A DNA stretch of 64,000 nt, taken from Ardenticatenales bacterium (GTDB lineage Bacteria; Chloroflexota; Anaerolineae; Ardenticatenales; Ardenticatenaceae). The translations under genes were made by a program, and so were the position numbers. This document shows positions 34,298-42,659 of this stretch, piece by piece. How positions within the stretch are numbered: the first letter of the stretch is position 1; every line of letters starts with the position of its first letter. The notes under the pieces are model-generated. The model ran no database searches. It was not told the origin of the DNA and saw only the letters and a list, made by a program, of their open reading frames with translations. The DNA lies in the NCBI GenBank assembly GCA_020634795.1, contig JACKAZ010000007.1:1-64000 (forward strand). The letters run 5' to 3'.

Positions 34298-34594
34298 TCA
34301 GCGCTGTTCCGAAAGTGCCTTGAAGCGCTCTCGCTGCTGTTGTAGTTCTGGCTCAGGCAACAATTGGTCCGCATGTAAAAACGAGTCGGGCCGAGAGCCT
34401 AGAAATGCAAGCGCCGCAAGGATATCCTCACGTTCTAGGTCTTCGTAGTCAGCCAATATTTCCTTCATGCTCATGCCCGAACTGAGCAATTCTAGGGTAA
34501 GATCGACGGGGTAACGAAGGCCCCGGATACACGGCTTCCCGTGACACGTATCTGGCTCTATCGTGATGCGCTTCAATAGTTCTTGAGTGTCCAT
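34298..34594 (-). CDS. DUF433 antitoxin without partner toxin
   Basis: The 98-residue DUF433 protein has ITIEPDTCHGKPCIRGLRYPVDLTLELLSSGMSMKEILADYEDLEREDILAALAFLGSRPDS, a complete domain. A tail DQLLPEPELQQQRERFKALSEQR follows. The usual DUF5615 gene does not follow; instead comes the dehydrogenase fragment of repeat C. The tail matches the middle of the RHH antitoxin at 33304 at protein and DNA level, so the C-terminus may be truncated or recombined. An orphan antitoxin can still protect against related modules. Confidence 0.75.
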   Translation of the reverse strand: MDTQELLKRITIEPDTCHGKPCIRGLRYPVDLTLELLSSGMSMKEILADYEDLEREDILAALAFLGSRPDSFLHADQLLPEPELQQQRERFKALSEQR

Positions 34595-34801
34595 ATCAGC
34601 CTCGGTTCGGCATTTTTTACCCCAACAACGAAGCTGAGGTCTTTTTGAGCCGTTGCGTGGCGATCATAGGATTGCTTCCGCCGCAGGGGCGACCACGGTG
34701 GATCGTCCCCACACAAGGGGTCCCATGTAGCGATCCCTTGTAGGGTCGGGCCGCCGTGCCCGACTCCTACTTGCCATACTCCCCGTGAAGTAGTATCCTT
34801 A

Positions 34802-34826
34802 TCATACTATTTCAACGATAGTATGA
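34802..34826 (+). promoter_or_regulatory. Operator palindrome of the VapBC-type pair
   Basis: Perfect inverted repeat TCATACTAT / ATAGTATGA with a 7-bp spacer, ending 12 bp before the antitoxin ATG and overlapping the likely promoter. RHH antitoxins bind such sites to autoregulate. Confidence 0.7.
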
Positions 34827-34837
34827 AGGAGTGAGCA

Positions 34838-35089
34838 ATGCCCACCTATACCGAACGAGTCCAGACGGTTTTGACCAAAAAGCAGTACGACCAGTTGCGA
34901 GAAGTAGCCGAGTATGAGCAACGTCCCTTGAGCGTCATGATTCGCGAAGCCATCGTGGCACAGTATCTAGCAAAGATCGAAACGGACGCTCGCCATGAGG
35001 CACTGGCCAACTTATTGGCGCTCGATGCACCCATTGCCGATTGGCCGCAGATTGAGGCGGAGATCGAACAAGGAGCGCTTGATGGCTGA
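34838..35089 (+). CDS. RHH-type antitoxin (VapB-like)
   Basis: The 83-residue protein begins MPTYTERVQTVLTKKQYDQLREVAEYEQRPLSVMIREAIVAQYLA, an RHH-like fold. The acidic tail (LDAPIADWPQIEAEIEQGALDG) is suited to cover a PIN active site. It overlaps the toxin start by 8 bp. The palindromic operator lies just upstream with RBS AAGGAG. It is on the plus strand, opposite to the catabolic genes around it. Confidence 0.85.
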   Translation: MPTYTERVQTVLTKKQYDQLREVAEYEQRPLSVMIREAIVAQYLAKIETDARHEALANLLALDAPIADWPQIEAEIEQGALDG

Positions 35090-35519
35090 ACCCGTCTACT
35101 TTTTGGATGTGAATGTGCCGATGTATGCCGCTGGGAAAGCGCATCCGTATAAGGAGTCCTGCACATGGATTTTGCGCGCAATCACCGAGGGACGGCTAGA
35201 TACAGCCATTGATGTTGAGATTATTCAGGCGGTTTTGTATCGTTACGGAGCTATCCAACGGCCAGAGATCGGCGTTCAAATGGCGAACAGTCTTCTTCGT
35301 CTTATACCCAATGTTTTGCCCATCACCCCTGCAGTCGTAGTGCGGGCTATCCACCTCTTCGCCGACTACGGGCCACAAGGCGTCAAGGTACGAGATGTGA
35401 TTCATGTGGCGGTGATGGAAAGCCACGACCTCACCCACATCATCTCCACCGACAAACACTTCGATCCAATCGAAGGGATTGTCCGTATCGATCCGCAAAT
35501 CCTCTTCGCTCAAAGGTGA
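35082..35519 (+). CDS. PIN-domain toxin (VapC-like)
   Basis: The 145-residue PIN nuclease begins MAEPVYFLDVNVPMYAAGKAHPYKESCTWIL (first Asp in FLDVN). The Glu of DVEIIQAVLYRYG follows, with KVRDVIHVAVMESHDLTHIISTDKHFDPIEGI as the distal acidic cluster. It is coupled to the antitoxin by overlap. Both appear intact. Confidence 0.87.
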   Translation: MAEPVYFLDVNVPMYAAGKAHPYKESCTWILRAITEGRLDTAIDVEIIQAVLYRYGAIQRPEIGVQMANSLLRLIPNVLPITPAVVVRAIHLFADYGPQGVKVRDVIHVAVMESHDLTHIISTDKHFDPIEGIVRIDPQILFAQR

Positions 35520-35646
35520 TCAGACGATGGGTGTCGCCCGCCTATTATGATGTCACCTGCCTGCACAAACGCCGATAGGTGGTCCGCCATGGCAAGAGTC
35601 GCTTGCTGACAGCTTGCAACCAGAAAAGCTTAGGAGCTTCCGATAA

Positions 35647-36840
35647 CTATTTCACGATCAGCTCTCGCTGCGGCGTCGTCAGGAATTCGGCCCCGTTGGC
35701 GGTCACCAGCACATCCTCTTCTAAGCCGATGTAGCCGTACCCTTCGACCATCAGCCCGGGTTCGACGGTGTAGACTTGGCCGATCTCGACCGGTTGGAAG
35801 GGGCGATCGCCGTAGCGGTCCCACGCGGGGCCGAGCACGCCGCCGCCGTCGTGGGCGGCGCGGCCCAGTTGGTGGCCGGTCGCATACAAGAATTCGGGGT
35901 AGCCCGCTTCGGTGATTGTCCGGCGCGCCACCGCGTCCAGCTCATGGCCCATCACGCCGGGCTTCATCGCATGGACCACGGCTTGCACCGCGTCCCGCAC
36001 GGTGTTGAAGCCATGTTGAACCGCGGCGGGCGGCGCTTCTTCACCCTCCGCCAAAAAGTACATCACGCGCTGGATGTCGGAGCTGTAGTCGTCGAGCCGA
36101 ATCCCAAAATCGAAGTGCAGAATCTGCCCCCGCTTGGCCGCCAGCGCGATCGGCGCGGCGTGGCCCAGTGGGCTATCCGGCCCCGCATCCACCACCGGAC
36201 ATTCCTCGAAATCCCACGCCGTCTCCAGCCGCTGCGTCAGCAGCAGTTCGTGCATGAAGTCGCTGATCTCCAGCTCCGTCACCCCCGGTTGCACCCAGTC
36301 GAAGGTTTGGGCGTACAACGCCTCTGTGACGCGGATCGCCTCGCGGATGCGCTCGACCTCGGTCGCGGTCTTGCGGCCGCGCAGCGCCGTCACGATCTTG
36401 TCGGACGAGCAGAAGCGGTCGGGATAGGGCGTGCCCTCAAGGTGCTTCTTCAAAAGGCGGTACATCCCCACGCTCAACCCATCGGCCACCAGATCGTTTT
36501 CGGAATAGTTGAGCGCGATCGATTTCGGATCGTGCTCGGTCAGCAGCTCACGCAAAATCTCGCGGATCGACTGATGATAGCCGCGCACTTGGTAAGCGCC
36601 GGTCCGTTCGGCGGTGTTCATCTCGTAGTGGCCGACCAGTGCCACCGCTTCGCCCGTGCGAAAGATCACCAGCGCGCTCTGCCACGTCAGTTCGTGGCCG
36701 TAGATCAGCGGCAAGACGGGCTCGTTGTTGACCCGCGTCTCGCGGGCGAAGGTCAGCCAGCAATCGACCCCTTTTTCGTTCAGGATTTCGATCGCTTGCT
36801 CGACTTTTTCTTGGATGAGGAGGTTGTTGGCGGTGGTCAT
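35647..36840 (-). CDS. M24-family metallopeptidase (Xaa-Pro aminopeptidase-like)
   Basis: The 397-residue creatinase/aminopeptidase-fold enzyme has an N-terminal creatinase domain (about 1-165) and a pita-bread C-terminal domain. Its dinuclear metal ligands are visible: HFDFGIRLDDYSSDIQRV (two Asp), GHQLGRAAHDGG (His), YTVEPGLMVEGYGYIGLEEDVLVT (two Glu). It would remove N-terminal residues before Pro or act on a related dipeptide. No signal peptide is present. Confidence 0.9.
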   Translation of the reverse strand: MTTANNLLIQEKVEQAIEILNEKGVDCWLTFARETRVNNEPVLPLIYGHELTWQSALVIFRTGEAVALVGHYEMNTAERTGAYQVRGYHQSIREILRELLTEHDPKSIALNYSENDLVADGLSVGMYRLLKKHLEGTPYPDRFCSSDKIVTALRGRKTATEVERIREAIRVTEALYAQTFDWVQPGVTELEISDFMHELLLTQRLETAWDFEECPVVDAGPDSPLGHAAPIALAAKRGQILHFDFGIRLDDYSSDIQRVMYFLAEGEEAPPAAVQHGFNTVRDAVQAVVHAMKPGVMGHELDAVARRTITEAGYPEFLYATGHQLGRAAHDGGGVLGPAWDRYGDRPFQPVEIGQVYTVEPGLMVEGYGYIGLEEDVLVTANGAEFLTTPQRELIVK

Positions 36841-37034
36841 GGCGGGGAGTCCTGTTTGGCGGTTATGGAGAAGGGTTATTGTCGTGGTTGGTTGCTACTA
36901 CGAAGGATAAACGGGCAAGGGGCAAATGAACAATGTGACCGCTTCTCGATTCTTGATGGGCACGGGGGATGGGTTGACGTTGCCCAACAACGGAGAGAGC
37001 AGAGGTGATGCCACGTCCCTCTCTATCTCTATCT

Positions 37035-37832
37035 CTACTCGCCCGTAAATATCGGCTTGCGCTTCTCAATAAAGGCGGTCACCCCCTCACGGTGATCTTG
37101 GGTGCGGCCCGCCAAATCTTGCAGGTCGGCCTCGTATTCCAGCGCTTCGTTCAACGTGCTATCAGCGGCGTAATCGGTCGCCTGCTTGATCAGGCCGATG
37201 GCCCGCGTGGGCATGGCGGCCAGCCGTTCGGCGATAGCGCGTACTTCGTCCTGCAACGCCTCGCCCGCGAAGATGCCGTTGATCATGCCCCACGCTTCCG
37301 CCTCCTGCGCGGTCACTTTGCGTCCGGTCAGCATCATCTCCAGTGCCCGCGTCGGGCCGATCAGCCGCGGCAACGTCCAAGTCGAACCACTGTCGGGGAT
37401 CAGCCCAATATTGACGAAGGCTTGCACGAAACTGGCCTTGTCGCTGGCATAGCGCAGATCGCTGGCCAGCACCAAGCTCATGCCCGCACCCGCCGCCACG
37501 CCATTCACGGCGCAAAGGATCGGCTTCGGCAACGCCCGCATCCGTTGGATGACGATGTTCCACGAGTGACGCAAATGTTCCCCAAAGGCGATGGCGGCAT
37601 CGTCGTCCTCGTAACGGGATTGGACGGCCCCCAGATCCTGGCCAGCGCAGAAGCCGCGGCCCGCCCCGGTCAGGATGACGGCCCGTACCTCGGCATCGCG
37701 TCCGGCCTTCTTGAAGGCATCGGCCAGCTCGCTCAGCAGCTCATCGGTCGCGGCGTTCAGCTTGTCCGGTCGGTTGAGCGTGATGGTCAGAACGCCGTGG
37801 GCTGTTTCGTAGAGAATGGTGTTGTAAGACAT
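37035..37832 (-). CDS. Enoyl-CoA hydratase/isomerase, PaaG-like
   Basis: The 265-residue crotonase begins MSYNTILYETAHGVLTITLNRPDKLNAATDELL. The oxyanion loop is AVILTGAGRGFCAGQDLGAV. The catalytic loop FVQAFVNIGLIPDSGSTWTLPRLIG has Asp where hydratases have Glu, as in PaaG-type epoxyphenylacetyl-CoA isomerases. The tail is AFIEKRKPIFTGE. The start at 37832 is chosen because longer frames add non-family residues. The PaaG assignment is by active-site pattern and cluster context. Confidence 0.85.
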   Translation of the reverse strand: MSYNTILYETAHGVLTITLNRPDKLNAATDELLSELADAFKKAGRDAEVRAVILTGAGRGFCAGQDLGAVQSRYEDDDAAIAFGEHLRHSWNIVIQRMRALPKPILCAVNGVAAGAGMSLVLASDLRYASDKASFVQAFVNIGLIPDSGSTWTLPRLIGPTRALEMMLTGRKVTAQEAEAWGMINGIFAGEALQDEVRAIAERLAAMPTRAIGLIKQATDYAADSTLNEALEYEADLQDLAGRTQDHREGVTAFIEKRKPIFTGE

Positions 37833-37872
37833 GGGGCCTCGGGGTGTAGAGATTGGCGAATAGGTGGGTCGG

Positions 37873-38301
37873 CTATAGGCCGGATTGGTGTGATTGGGTG
37901 GGGGTATGATCGCTATCGATCGCCCATCTAGCAAGTTGATAATGATTGTGGATGCTCCGATCTTTTGTGATCAAGAGATTGCTATCTAAGGCGGCTTGCG
38001 CGACGATTATGCGGTCAAAAGGATCGCGCGTCCACGCAAGCCGTGACGCTTTGCTTACCACCTCTGTGAACGGTTTTGTACACAGTTGCAATCCGACTTG
38101 GGCTGACAGCTCTTCTAGAATTTCATCCGCTGTTGGATTGATGCGACCACTTTCGTGCAAGAACTGCAATTCTACCTGTACGATGGGTGAGATGTACCAG
38201 TCGTGTTGATTCAACAGCCGTTGCGTAGCTTCGGGAAAGCGCGTTTTATCTTGAGCATAGTACCAGACCACCACGTGGGTATCAAGGTAGATCAATCTCA
38301 T
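37873..38301 (-). CDS. PIN-domain toxin (VapC)
   Basis: The 142-residue PIN protein begins MRLIYLDTHVVVWYYAQDKTRFPEATQRLL. The Glu in IVQVELQFL follows, with RLAWTRDPFDRIIVAQAALDSNLLITKDRSIHNHY as the standard VapC end. It overlaps the end of the antitoxin gene by 20 bp. It sits between the PaaG-like and AlkZ-like genes. Confidence 0.88.
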   Translation of the reverse strand: MRLIYLDTHVVVWYYAQDKTRFPEATQRLLNQHDWYISPIVQVELQFLHESGRINPTADEILEELSAQVGLQLCTKPFTEVVSKASRLAWTRDPFDRIIVAQAALDSNLLITKDRSIHNHYQLARWAIDSDHTPTQSHQSGL

Positions 38302-38512
38302 ACTCCCACTCGACGTGTACGAGTGATTCGGGATCGCCATTGATCACGTCCGGACGGTAAGCCATCTTGGCAAATTTATCGACCGGTTCGATCGGGGCAA
38401 TACGCAATCTGCGCCCCCCCTTTTCTACCTCCAATGGTACCCCCGTTGCCAAGACTTGATCGAGAAGCTTATAGATATTTGCACGCAACTCTGTTGCCGT
38501 TACTGTTTTCAC
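38282..38512 (-). CDS. Phd/YefM-type antitoxin
   Basis: The 76-residue protein MKTVTATELRANIYKLLDQVLATGVPLEVEKGGRRLRIAPIEP is the typical Phd-fold DNA-binding part. Its tail is acidic/aromatic (DPESLVHVEWEYEIDLP). It starts at a GTG (38512) with RBS AGGGGG. It is first in the pair with the overlapping VapC. Confidence 0.87.
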   Translation of the reverse strand: MKTVTATELRANIYKLLDQVLATGVPLEVEKGGRRLRIAPIEPVDKFAKMAYRPDVINGDPESLVHVEWEYEIDLP

Positions 38513-38552
38513 ATCGCCCCCTGACGTACGTTCGTTACTCTCATGGCGTACG

Positions 38553-39683
38553 TTATTCTACGGCTGAGGCGACGGCATGTCGACCCACGCTATCGACAGT
38601 GATCTCTTGCAACGGCAACCCGAAGAACGCTGCAATGGCCTGTGCCTGGCCTTCGACGGCGCGTTGCACATGGGTGGGCAGCGGGGCGAACGGCGACACC
38701 CCGATGGACAGGCCACTGGATTTACGCTGGTAGCGCCATGTCGCCACCGCACGGCCATGGTCGATGATCGTGCCCTCGATATGGCCCGCCGGGCGCCAGA
38801 TACGTTTGTAATGGGCGTCGTCCACGAGCCACGATTTGTCCTTGACGGCGAGCAAGAGCGGGTCGAAGCGGTAGAGCATCCGCACCGGCCATGCGTCGTG
38901 GGGCGGCGGCGTACGACGTAAAGCATCAAGGTCATCGCGCAGCGCCAGCATTGGGGCGCCATCGACCGTCACCTCGACCAAATCGTCGCCCAACGCCGCC
39001 AACCAACGCTTGCACGCGGCGACATACCAGCCGCGCCAATACGCAAAGTCTTGCACGGTGGCGGGGCCGTAAGCGGCGAAGAAGCGGCGTGCCAGTTTCA
39101 CGTTGGCCTCGTCCCCATCGGGCGGCGCCCATTCCAACTCCGGCAACCAGTGGCTCCGCGCCATGAAGCGCCCTTCGCCCCCTTCCGCGGGGCCGTGGCA
39201 GGCAACACCACGCCGCACCAATTCCGCAAAAATGCCGCCCCACGCCGAAAAATGATGATCTTCCAGCGCGATCTCGCTCTCCCGCAGATCGCTGCGCCCC
39301 AACGTGCCACGCTCCTCGATCAGCGCACCGACCGCGTCAGCGGCCTTCGCATAGGCGGCGGCATCTTCCGCATGTCGTTCCCACCATCTGTTGCGCACCG
39401 CGTTCGCCGCATGGATCAGCGGCCACTCGTCGCTGGCATAGAGATGCAGCGTCCCCCGTTGTCCCCACAGCTTCACCAGCGTTCGCTCCTCAAAGAGCAG
39501 CCGCTCGTACGAGTCGTGGCTCAACGCGGGCAGCCGATTCCAGAGCGACAGCCCAGCCGCAGGCAGAATCTGCGCTTGCACGCCGACCAGCGCCCGCGCC
39601 ACTTCGGTTGCGCGCTCAAACGGCTCGATCAGCCCCGATCGTTGCAGCCGGAACCAGCGGACCTGTTCGAGTGTGAGTGGCAT
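38553..39683 (-). CDS. Winged-helix DNA-binding protein, AlkZ-like DNA glycosylase family
   Basis: The 376-residue HTH_42 family protein (PF06224) belongs to the group with AlkZ/YcaQ, which unhooks crosslinks or removes bulky adducts from DNA. The characteristic Q-x-Q motif is in ALVGVQAQILPAAGLSLWNR. LVKLWGQRGTLHLYASDEWPLI and VRMLYRFDPLLLAVKDKSWLVDDAHYKRIWRPAGHIEGTIIDHGRAVATWRY are further family blocks. The start codon is embedded in the first units of a 9-bp tandem array, so the array forms its 5' untranslated region. Confidence 0.85.
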   Translation of the reverse strand: MPLTLEQVRWFRLQRSGLIEPFERATEVARALVGVQAQILPAAGLSLWNRLPALSHDSYERLLFEERTLVKLWGQRGTLHLYASDEWPLIHAANAVRNRWWERHAEDAAAYAKAADAVGALIEERGTLGRSDLRESEIALEDHHFSAWGGIFAELVRRGVACHGPAEGGEGRFMARSHWLPELEWAPPDGDEANVKLARRFFAAYGPATVQDFAYWRGWYVAACKRWLAALGDDLVEVTVDGAPMLALRDDLDALRRTPPPHDAWPVRMLYRFDPLLLAVKDKSWLVDDAHYKRIWRPAGHIEGTIIDHGRAVATWRYQRKSSGLSIGVSPFAPLPTHVQRAVEGQAQAIAAFFGLPLQEITVDSVGRHAVASAVE

Positions 39684-39990
39684 GAGTTTTATGAGTTTTA
39701 TGAGTTTTATGAGTTTTGGGAGTTTTATGAGTTTTGGGAGTTTTATGAGTTACGGAGTTGAGAGTTGAGGAGTTAGAGAGTGTTGGAGTGTTGGAGTGCT
39801 GGAGTGTTGGAGTGCTGGCGTGCTGGAGTGTTGGCGTGCTGGAATGAGCGTCGACGGCAGAGCGGTGAGACGATGGGAAGGGTCTTTCCATTCTCCATTC
39901 GCTATTCGCTATTCGCGATTCTCCATTCGCGATTCGCGATTCGCTATTCGCTATTCGCGATTCTCCATAATCCGTTCTGCGTTAAATGCT
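39684..39990. repeat. Composite intergenic tandem arrays (9-, 8- and 7-bp units), copy 1
   Basis: Three arrays follow each other: units GAGTTTTAT (9 bp, about 39683-39752), units GTTGGAGT/GCTGGAGT (8 bp, 39780-39846), a spacer with AGCGGTGAGACGATGGG, then units ATTCGCN (7 bp, 39889-39967). No gene is in it. The same composite occurs at 40798-41095 and, reversed, near 42946-43105. Confidence 0.85.
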
Positions 39991-40003
39991 CTGCGTTGCC
40001 GTT

Positions 40004-40780
40004 TCAACGTCCTTTCCACTGCGGCGTGCGTTTTTCGAGGAAGGCGCTCACGCCCTCATCCTTGTCTTCGCTGGAAAAGAGCAGGTAGAAGATTTTGCGT
40101 TCGACGTCCAGCGCCTGATCCTGCGTCATTTCCTCGGCCTTGAGGATCGATTCTTTCGCCAGTTGGAGCGCCAACGGCGCTTTCGACGCCACTTTCGCGG
40201 CAAGGGCCACGGCTTTCTCGACGACCAGCTCGGTTGGGACCACGTGGTTGACAAGGCCCATGGCGTGGGCCTGCCGCGCGTCAACAAAGTCACCGGTCAG
40301 GATGATCTCCATCGCGCGGAACTTGCCGACGGCACGGGTCAGCCGCTGGGTGCCGCCCGCACCGGGCATGATGCCGAGGTTGATTTCGGGCTGGCCAAAC
40401 TTCGCATTCTCGCCCGCCACGATCATGTCGCAGTGCATCGCCAGTTCGTTGCCCCCACCGAGGCAGAAGCCGCTGACCGCCGCGATGATCGGCTTCGGAA
40501 ATTCTTTGATCGCGCGCCATTGCTGGAAGCGGTAGCTGGTCAGCATATCTACGGTGCTTTTGCCCGCAAATTCCGAGATATCGGCACCAGCGGCAAAGGC
40601 CCGCTCGTTGCCCGTCAGCACCACACAGACCACCTCGTTATCGGCGGCCAGCTCGCCCAACGCCTCGGCCAGCTCGGTCATCAGGGCGCGGCTCAGCGCG
40701 TTCAGCGCTTTCGGTCGGTTGAGCCGGATCAGCGCCACGCCCGGCTGTGGTCGCTCCAGCAGGATGTTGTCGTACGACAT
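40004..40780 (-). CDS. Enoyl-CoA hydratase, PaaF-like
   Basis: The 258-residue crotonase begins MSYDNILLERPQPGVALIRLNRPKALNALSRALM. The oxyanion loop is GNERAFAAGADISEF. Both catalytic Glu residues are present (GGGNELAMHCDMIVAG and FGQPEINLGIMPGAGGTQRL). The tail is AFLEKRTPQWKGR. It hydrates 2-enoyl-CoA to 3-hydroxyacyl-CoA, upstream of the dehydrogenase step at 32420. The longer open frame upstream translates a tandem array and is not coding. Confidence 0.92.
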   Translation of the reverse strand: MSYDNILLERPQPGVALIRLNRPKALNALSRALMTELAEALGELAADNEVVCVVLTGNERAFAAGADISEFAGKSTVDMLTSYRFQQWRAIKEFPKPIIAAVSGFCLGGGNELAMHCDMIVAGENAKFGQPEINLGIMPGAGGTQRLTRAVGKFRAMEIILTGDFVDARQAHAMGLVNHVVPTELVVEKAVALAAKVASKAPLALQLAKESILKAEEMTQDQALDVERKIFYLLFSSEDKDEGVSAFLEKRTPQWKGR

Positions 40781-41138
40781 GGGGTTACCTCGGGGGGGGT
40801 GAGTTTTGTGAGTTTTGTGAGTTTTATGAGTTTTATGAGTTTGGTGAGTTTTATGAGTTTTATGAGTTATGGAGTTGGGAGTTGAGGAGTTAGAAAGTGT
40901 TGGAGTGTTGGAGTGTTGAAGTGTTGGAGTGCTGGAGTGCTGGAGTGCTGGAGTGCTGGCGTGTTGGCGTGTTGGAGTGTTGGCGTGTTGGCGTGCTGGA
41001 GTGCTGGCGTGTTGGAACGGGAGCAGAGCGGTGAGACGATGGGCGTCGTCTGCCCATTCGCTTGCGCGATTCGCGATTCGCCATTCTCCACCATCCGTTC
41101 TGCGTTGCCGTTCCTCTTTCATTCCGCCGTTTCAACGC
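40781..41138. repeat. Composite intergenic tandem arrays, copy 2
   Basis: It has the same order as copy 1: 9-bp GAGTTTTAT/GAGTTTTGT units (40800-40868), a TTGGGAGTTGAGGAGTTAGA spacer, 8-bp GTTGGAGT units (40897-41017), the AGCGGTGAGACGATGGG spacer, then 7-bp ATTCGCN units (41058-41090). It is the spacer between the PaaF-like and EthD genes. Confidence 0.85.
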
Positions 41139-41435
41139 TTAAACGACTTCTGCGGTGAAGACGGAGACGAGGTCGCCCGCGAAGCCCATCAGATCTTTGC
41201 CCGCCGCCGCATTTTCGGGGGAGCGCAACGCCGTTTTCAGGGCCTCTTTGTCGGCGAACCACATCTCGAACATCAGGTAGAAGTCGTCGCCCATCAGCGG
41301 GCGCGTCACGCGACTGACCTCGATCCGTTCGTACCCGGGGACGGCGTCCATCAGGGGGCTGTGCGTCTCGGCGTAATGGCGGTCGAACGCTTCACTATCG
41401 GCGGGGGTGCGATAAATCGCAACGAGTTTGTACAC
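41139..41435 (-). CDS. EthD-family reductase/binding protein
   Basis: The 98-residue ferredoxin-like dimeric alpha-beta barrel protein (EthD, PF07110) begins YKLVAIYRTPADSEAFDRHYAETHSPLMDAVPGYERIEVSRV, with the family HYxxTHxPL motif. It starts at GTG 41435, with RBS AGGAG seven bases before. EthD proteins accompany oxygenase or CoA-catabolism clusters; the exact role is uncertain. Confidence 0.85.
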   Translation of the reverse strand: MYKLVAIYRTPADSEAFDRHYAETHSPLMDAVPGYERIEVSRVTRPLMGDDFYLMFEMWFADKEALKTALRSPENAAAGKDLMGFAGDLVSVFTAEVV

Positions 41436-41512
41436 GACAGGCTCCTTTGTCTGTTTTGTGGTCCAATTTTGCGGCGCGCAGGGGCCGATTATAGTCCGCC
41501 GCGAAGCATAGA

Positions 41513-41541
41513 AAAAGCCCCACCACAAGGGCGGGGCTTTG
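41513..41541 (-). terminator. Terminator of the ABC ATPase gene
   Basis: On the minus strand AAAGCCCCGCCC-TTGT-GGTGGGGCTTT is followed by TTCT, 15 bp after the stop codon at 41556. Confidence 0.85.
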
Positions 41542-41555
41542 GGGGAACGTCGCCG

Positions 41556-42659
41556 TTAGGCGTAGATCGCCTCTTCCGTTTCGGGATCGAAGACGTGCAT
41601 GTTCTCCATGTTGAAGGCGACTTCCACTTCGTCGCCGATCTGAGCACGCTCGCGCGGATCGACCCGTGCGGTGTAGCTGCTGCCGCTGGTGTCCATGTAG
41701 AGGATGATCTCGTTGCCCATGATCTCTTGCATGTCCACCTTGCCGCGCACCGTTTCGCCCGTGACGCCGCCCGGCGTGAAGCGTGCCGAGTGGATATCTT
41801 CAGGGCGAATGCCGAAGACGACCTTCTTGCCCCCGTAGCCGCGCAGCGCGTTGACATAACTCTGTGGCACGCGCACGCGGAAGCCGCCCGTGTCGATGTA
41901 CATCTCTTCGGGCGAACCCGTGACGGTGGCATCGAAGAAGTTCATCGCGGGGGAGCCGATGAAGCCCGCCACGAAGACGTTCTTCGGGCTGTCGTAGAGC
42001 ACCTGCGGCGAATCGACCTGCTGCAACATGCCGTCCTTCAACACGGCGATACGGTCGGCCATCGTCAGCGCTTCGGTTTGATCGTGTGTGACGTAGACGA
42101 AGGTCGTGTCCAGTCGCTTGTGCAGCTTGGAAATTTGGGAGCGGGTTTCCACGCGGAGCTTTGCGTCCAAGTTGGAGAGCGGCTCGTCCATCAAGAAGAC
42201 GGCGGGGTGGCGAACGATGGCGCGACCCAGCGCCACGCGCTGTCGCTGACCACCGGAAAGGGCCTTGGGCTTGCGGTCGAGCAGGGTTTCCAGCCCGAGC
42301 ATCCCAGCGGCTTCTTTCACCTTTTCTTCGATTTCGGCGGCGGGCATCTTGCGCAACTTCAGACCGAAGGCCATGTTGTCGTAGACGCTCATGTGGGGGT
42401 AGAGCGCATAGCTCTGGAAGACCATGGCGATGTCGCGATCTTTCGGCGGCACATCGTTGACCAAGCGGTCGCCGATATACAGCTCGCCCGACGTGATCTC
42501 TTCCAACCCTGCCAACAAGCGCAGTGCGGTCGATTTGCCCGAACCGGACGGGCCGACCAGCACCAAGAACTCCTTGTCGCGGATCTCAAGGTTCAGGTCC
42601 TTGATCACCTTGACTTCACCCCAGCTCTTGTAAATGTTGTTGTACGTCACACTGGCCAT
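41556..42659 (-). CDS. Carbohydrate ABC transporter ATP-binding protein (MsmX/UgpC family)
   Basis: The 367-residue ATPase begins MASVTYNNIYKSWGEVKVIKDLNLEIRDKEF. Walker A is VGPSGSGKSTALRLLAG; the Q-loop, ALSGGQRQRVALGRAIVR signature and Walker B VFLMDEPLSNLDAKLR follow, then YVTHDQTEALTMADRIAVLKDG. A C-terminal regulatory OB/TOBE domain runs from about residue 240. This type energises several sugar permeases; the permease pair at 62781-64000 is a plausible but distant partner. RBS AAGGAGGG is well placed. Confidence 0.93.
   Translation of the reverse strand: MASVTYNNIYKSWGEVKVIKDLNLEIRDKEFLVLVGPSGSGKSTALRLLAGLEEITSGELYIGDRLVNDVPPKDRDIAMVFQSYALYPHMSVYDNMAFGLKLRKMPAAEIEEKVKEAAGMLGLETLLDRKPKALSGGQRQRVALGRAIVRHPAVFLMDEPLSNLDAKLRVETRSQISKLHKRLDTTFVYVTHDQTEALTMADRIAVLKDGMLQQVDSPQVLYDSPKNVFVAGFIGSPAMNFFDATVTGSPEEMYIDTGGFRVRVPQSYVNALRGYGGKKVVFGIRPEDIHSARFTPGGVTGETVRGKVDMQEIMGNEIILYMDTSGSSYTARVDPRERAQIGDEVEVAFNMENMHVFDPETEEAIYA

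Noticed and set aside
34838..35519. VapBC pair as another insertion with host-gene duplication
   Set aside because: No direct repeat derived from the flanking peptidase or DUF433 gene was found around it.
37873..38512. Phd/VapC pair as another insertion with host-gene duplication
   Set aside because: No repeated end of the PaaG-like or AlkZ-like gene could be seen on either side.
39684..41110. Possible CRISPR array
   Set aside because: Units are 7-9 bp and head-to-tail without unique spacers; simple tandem repeats.
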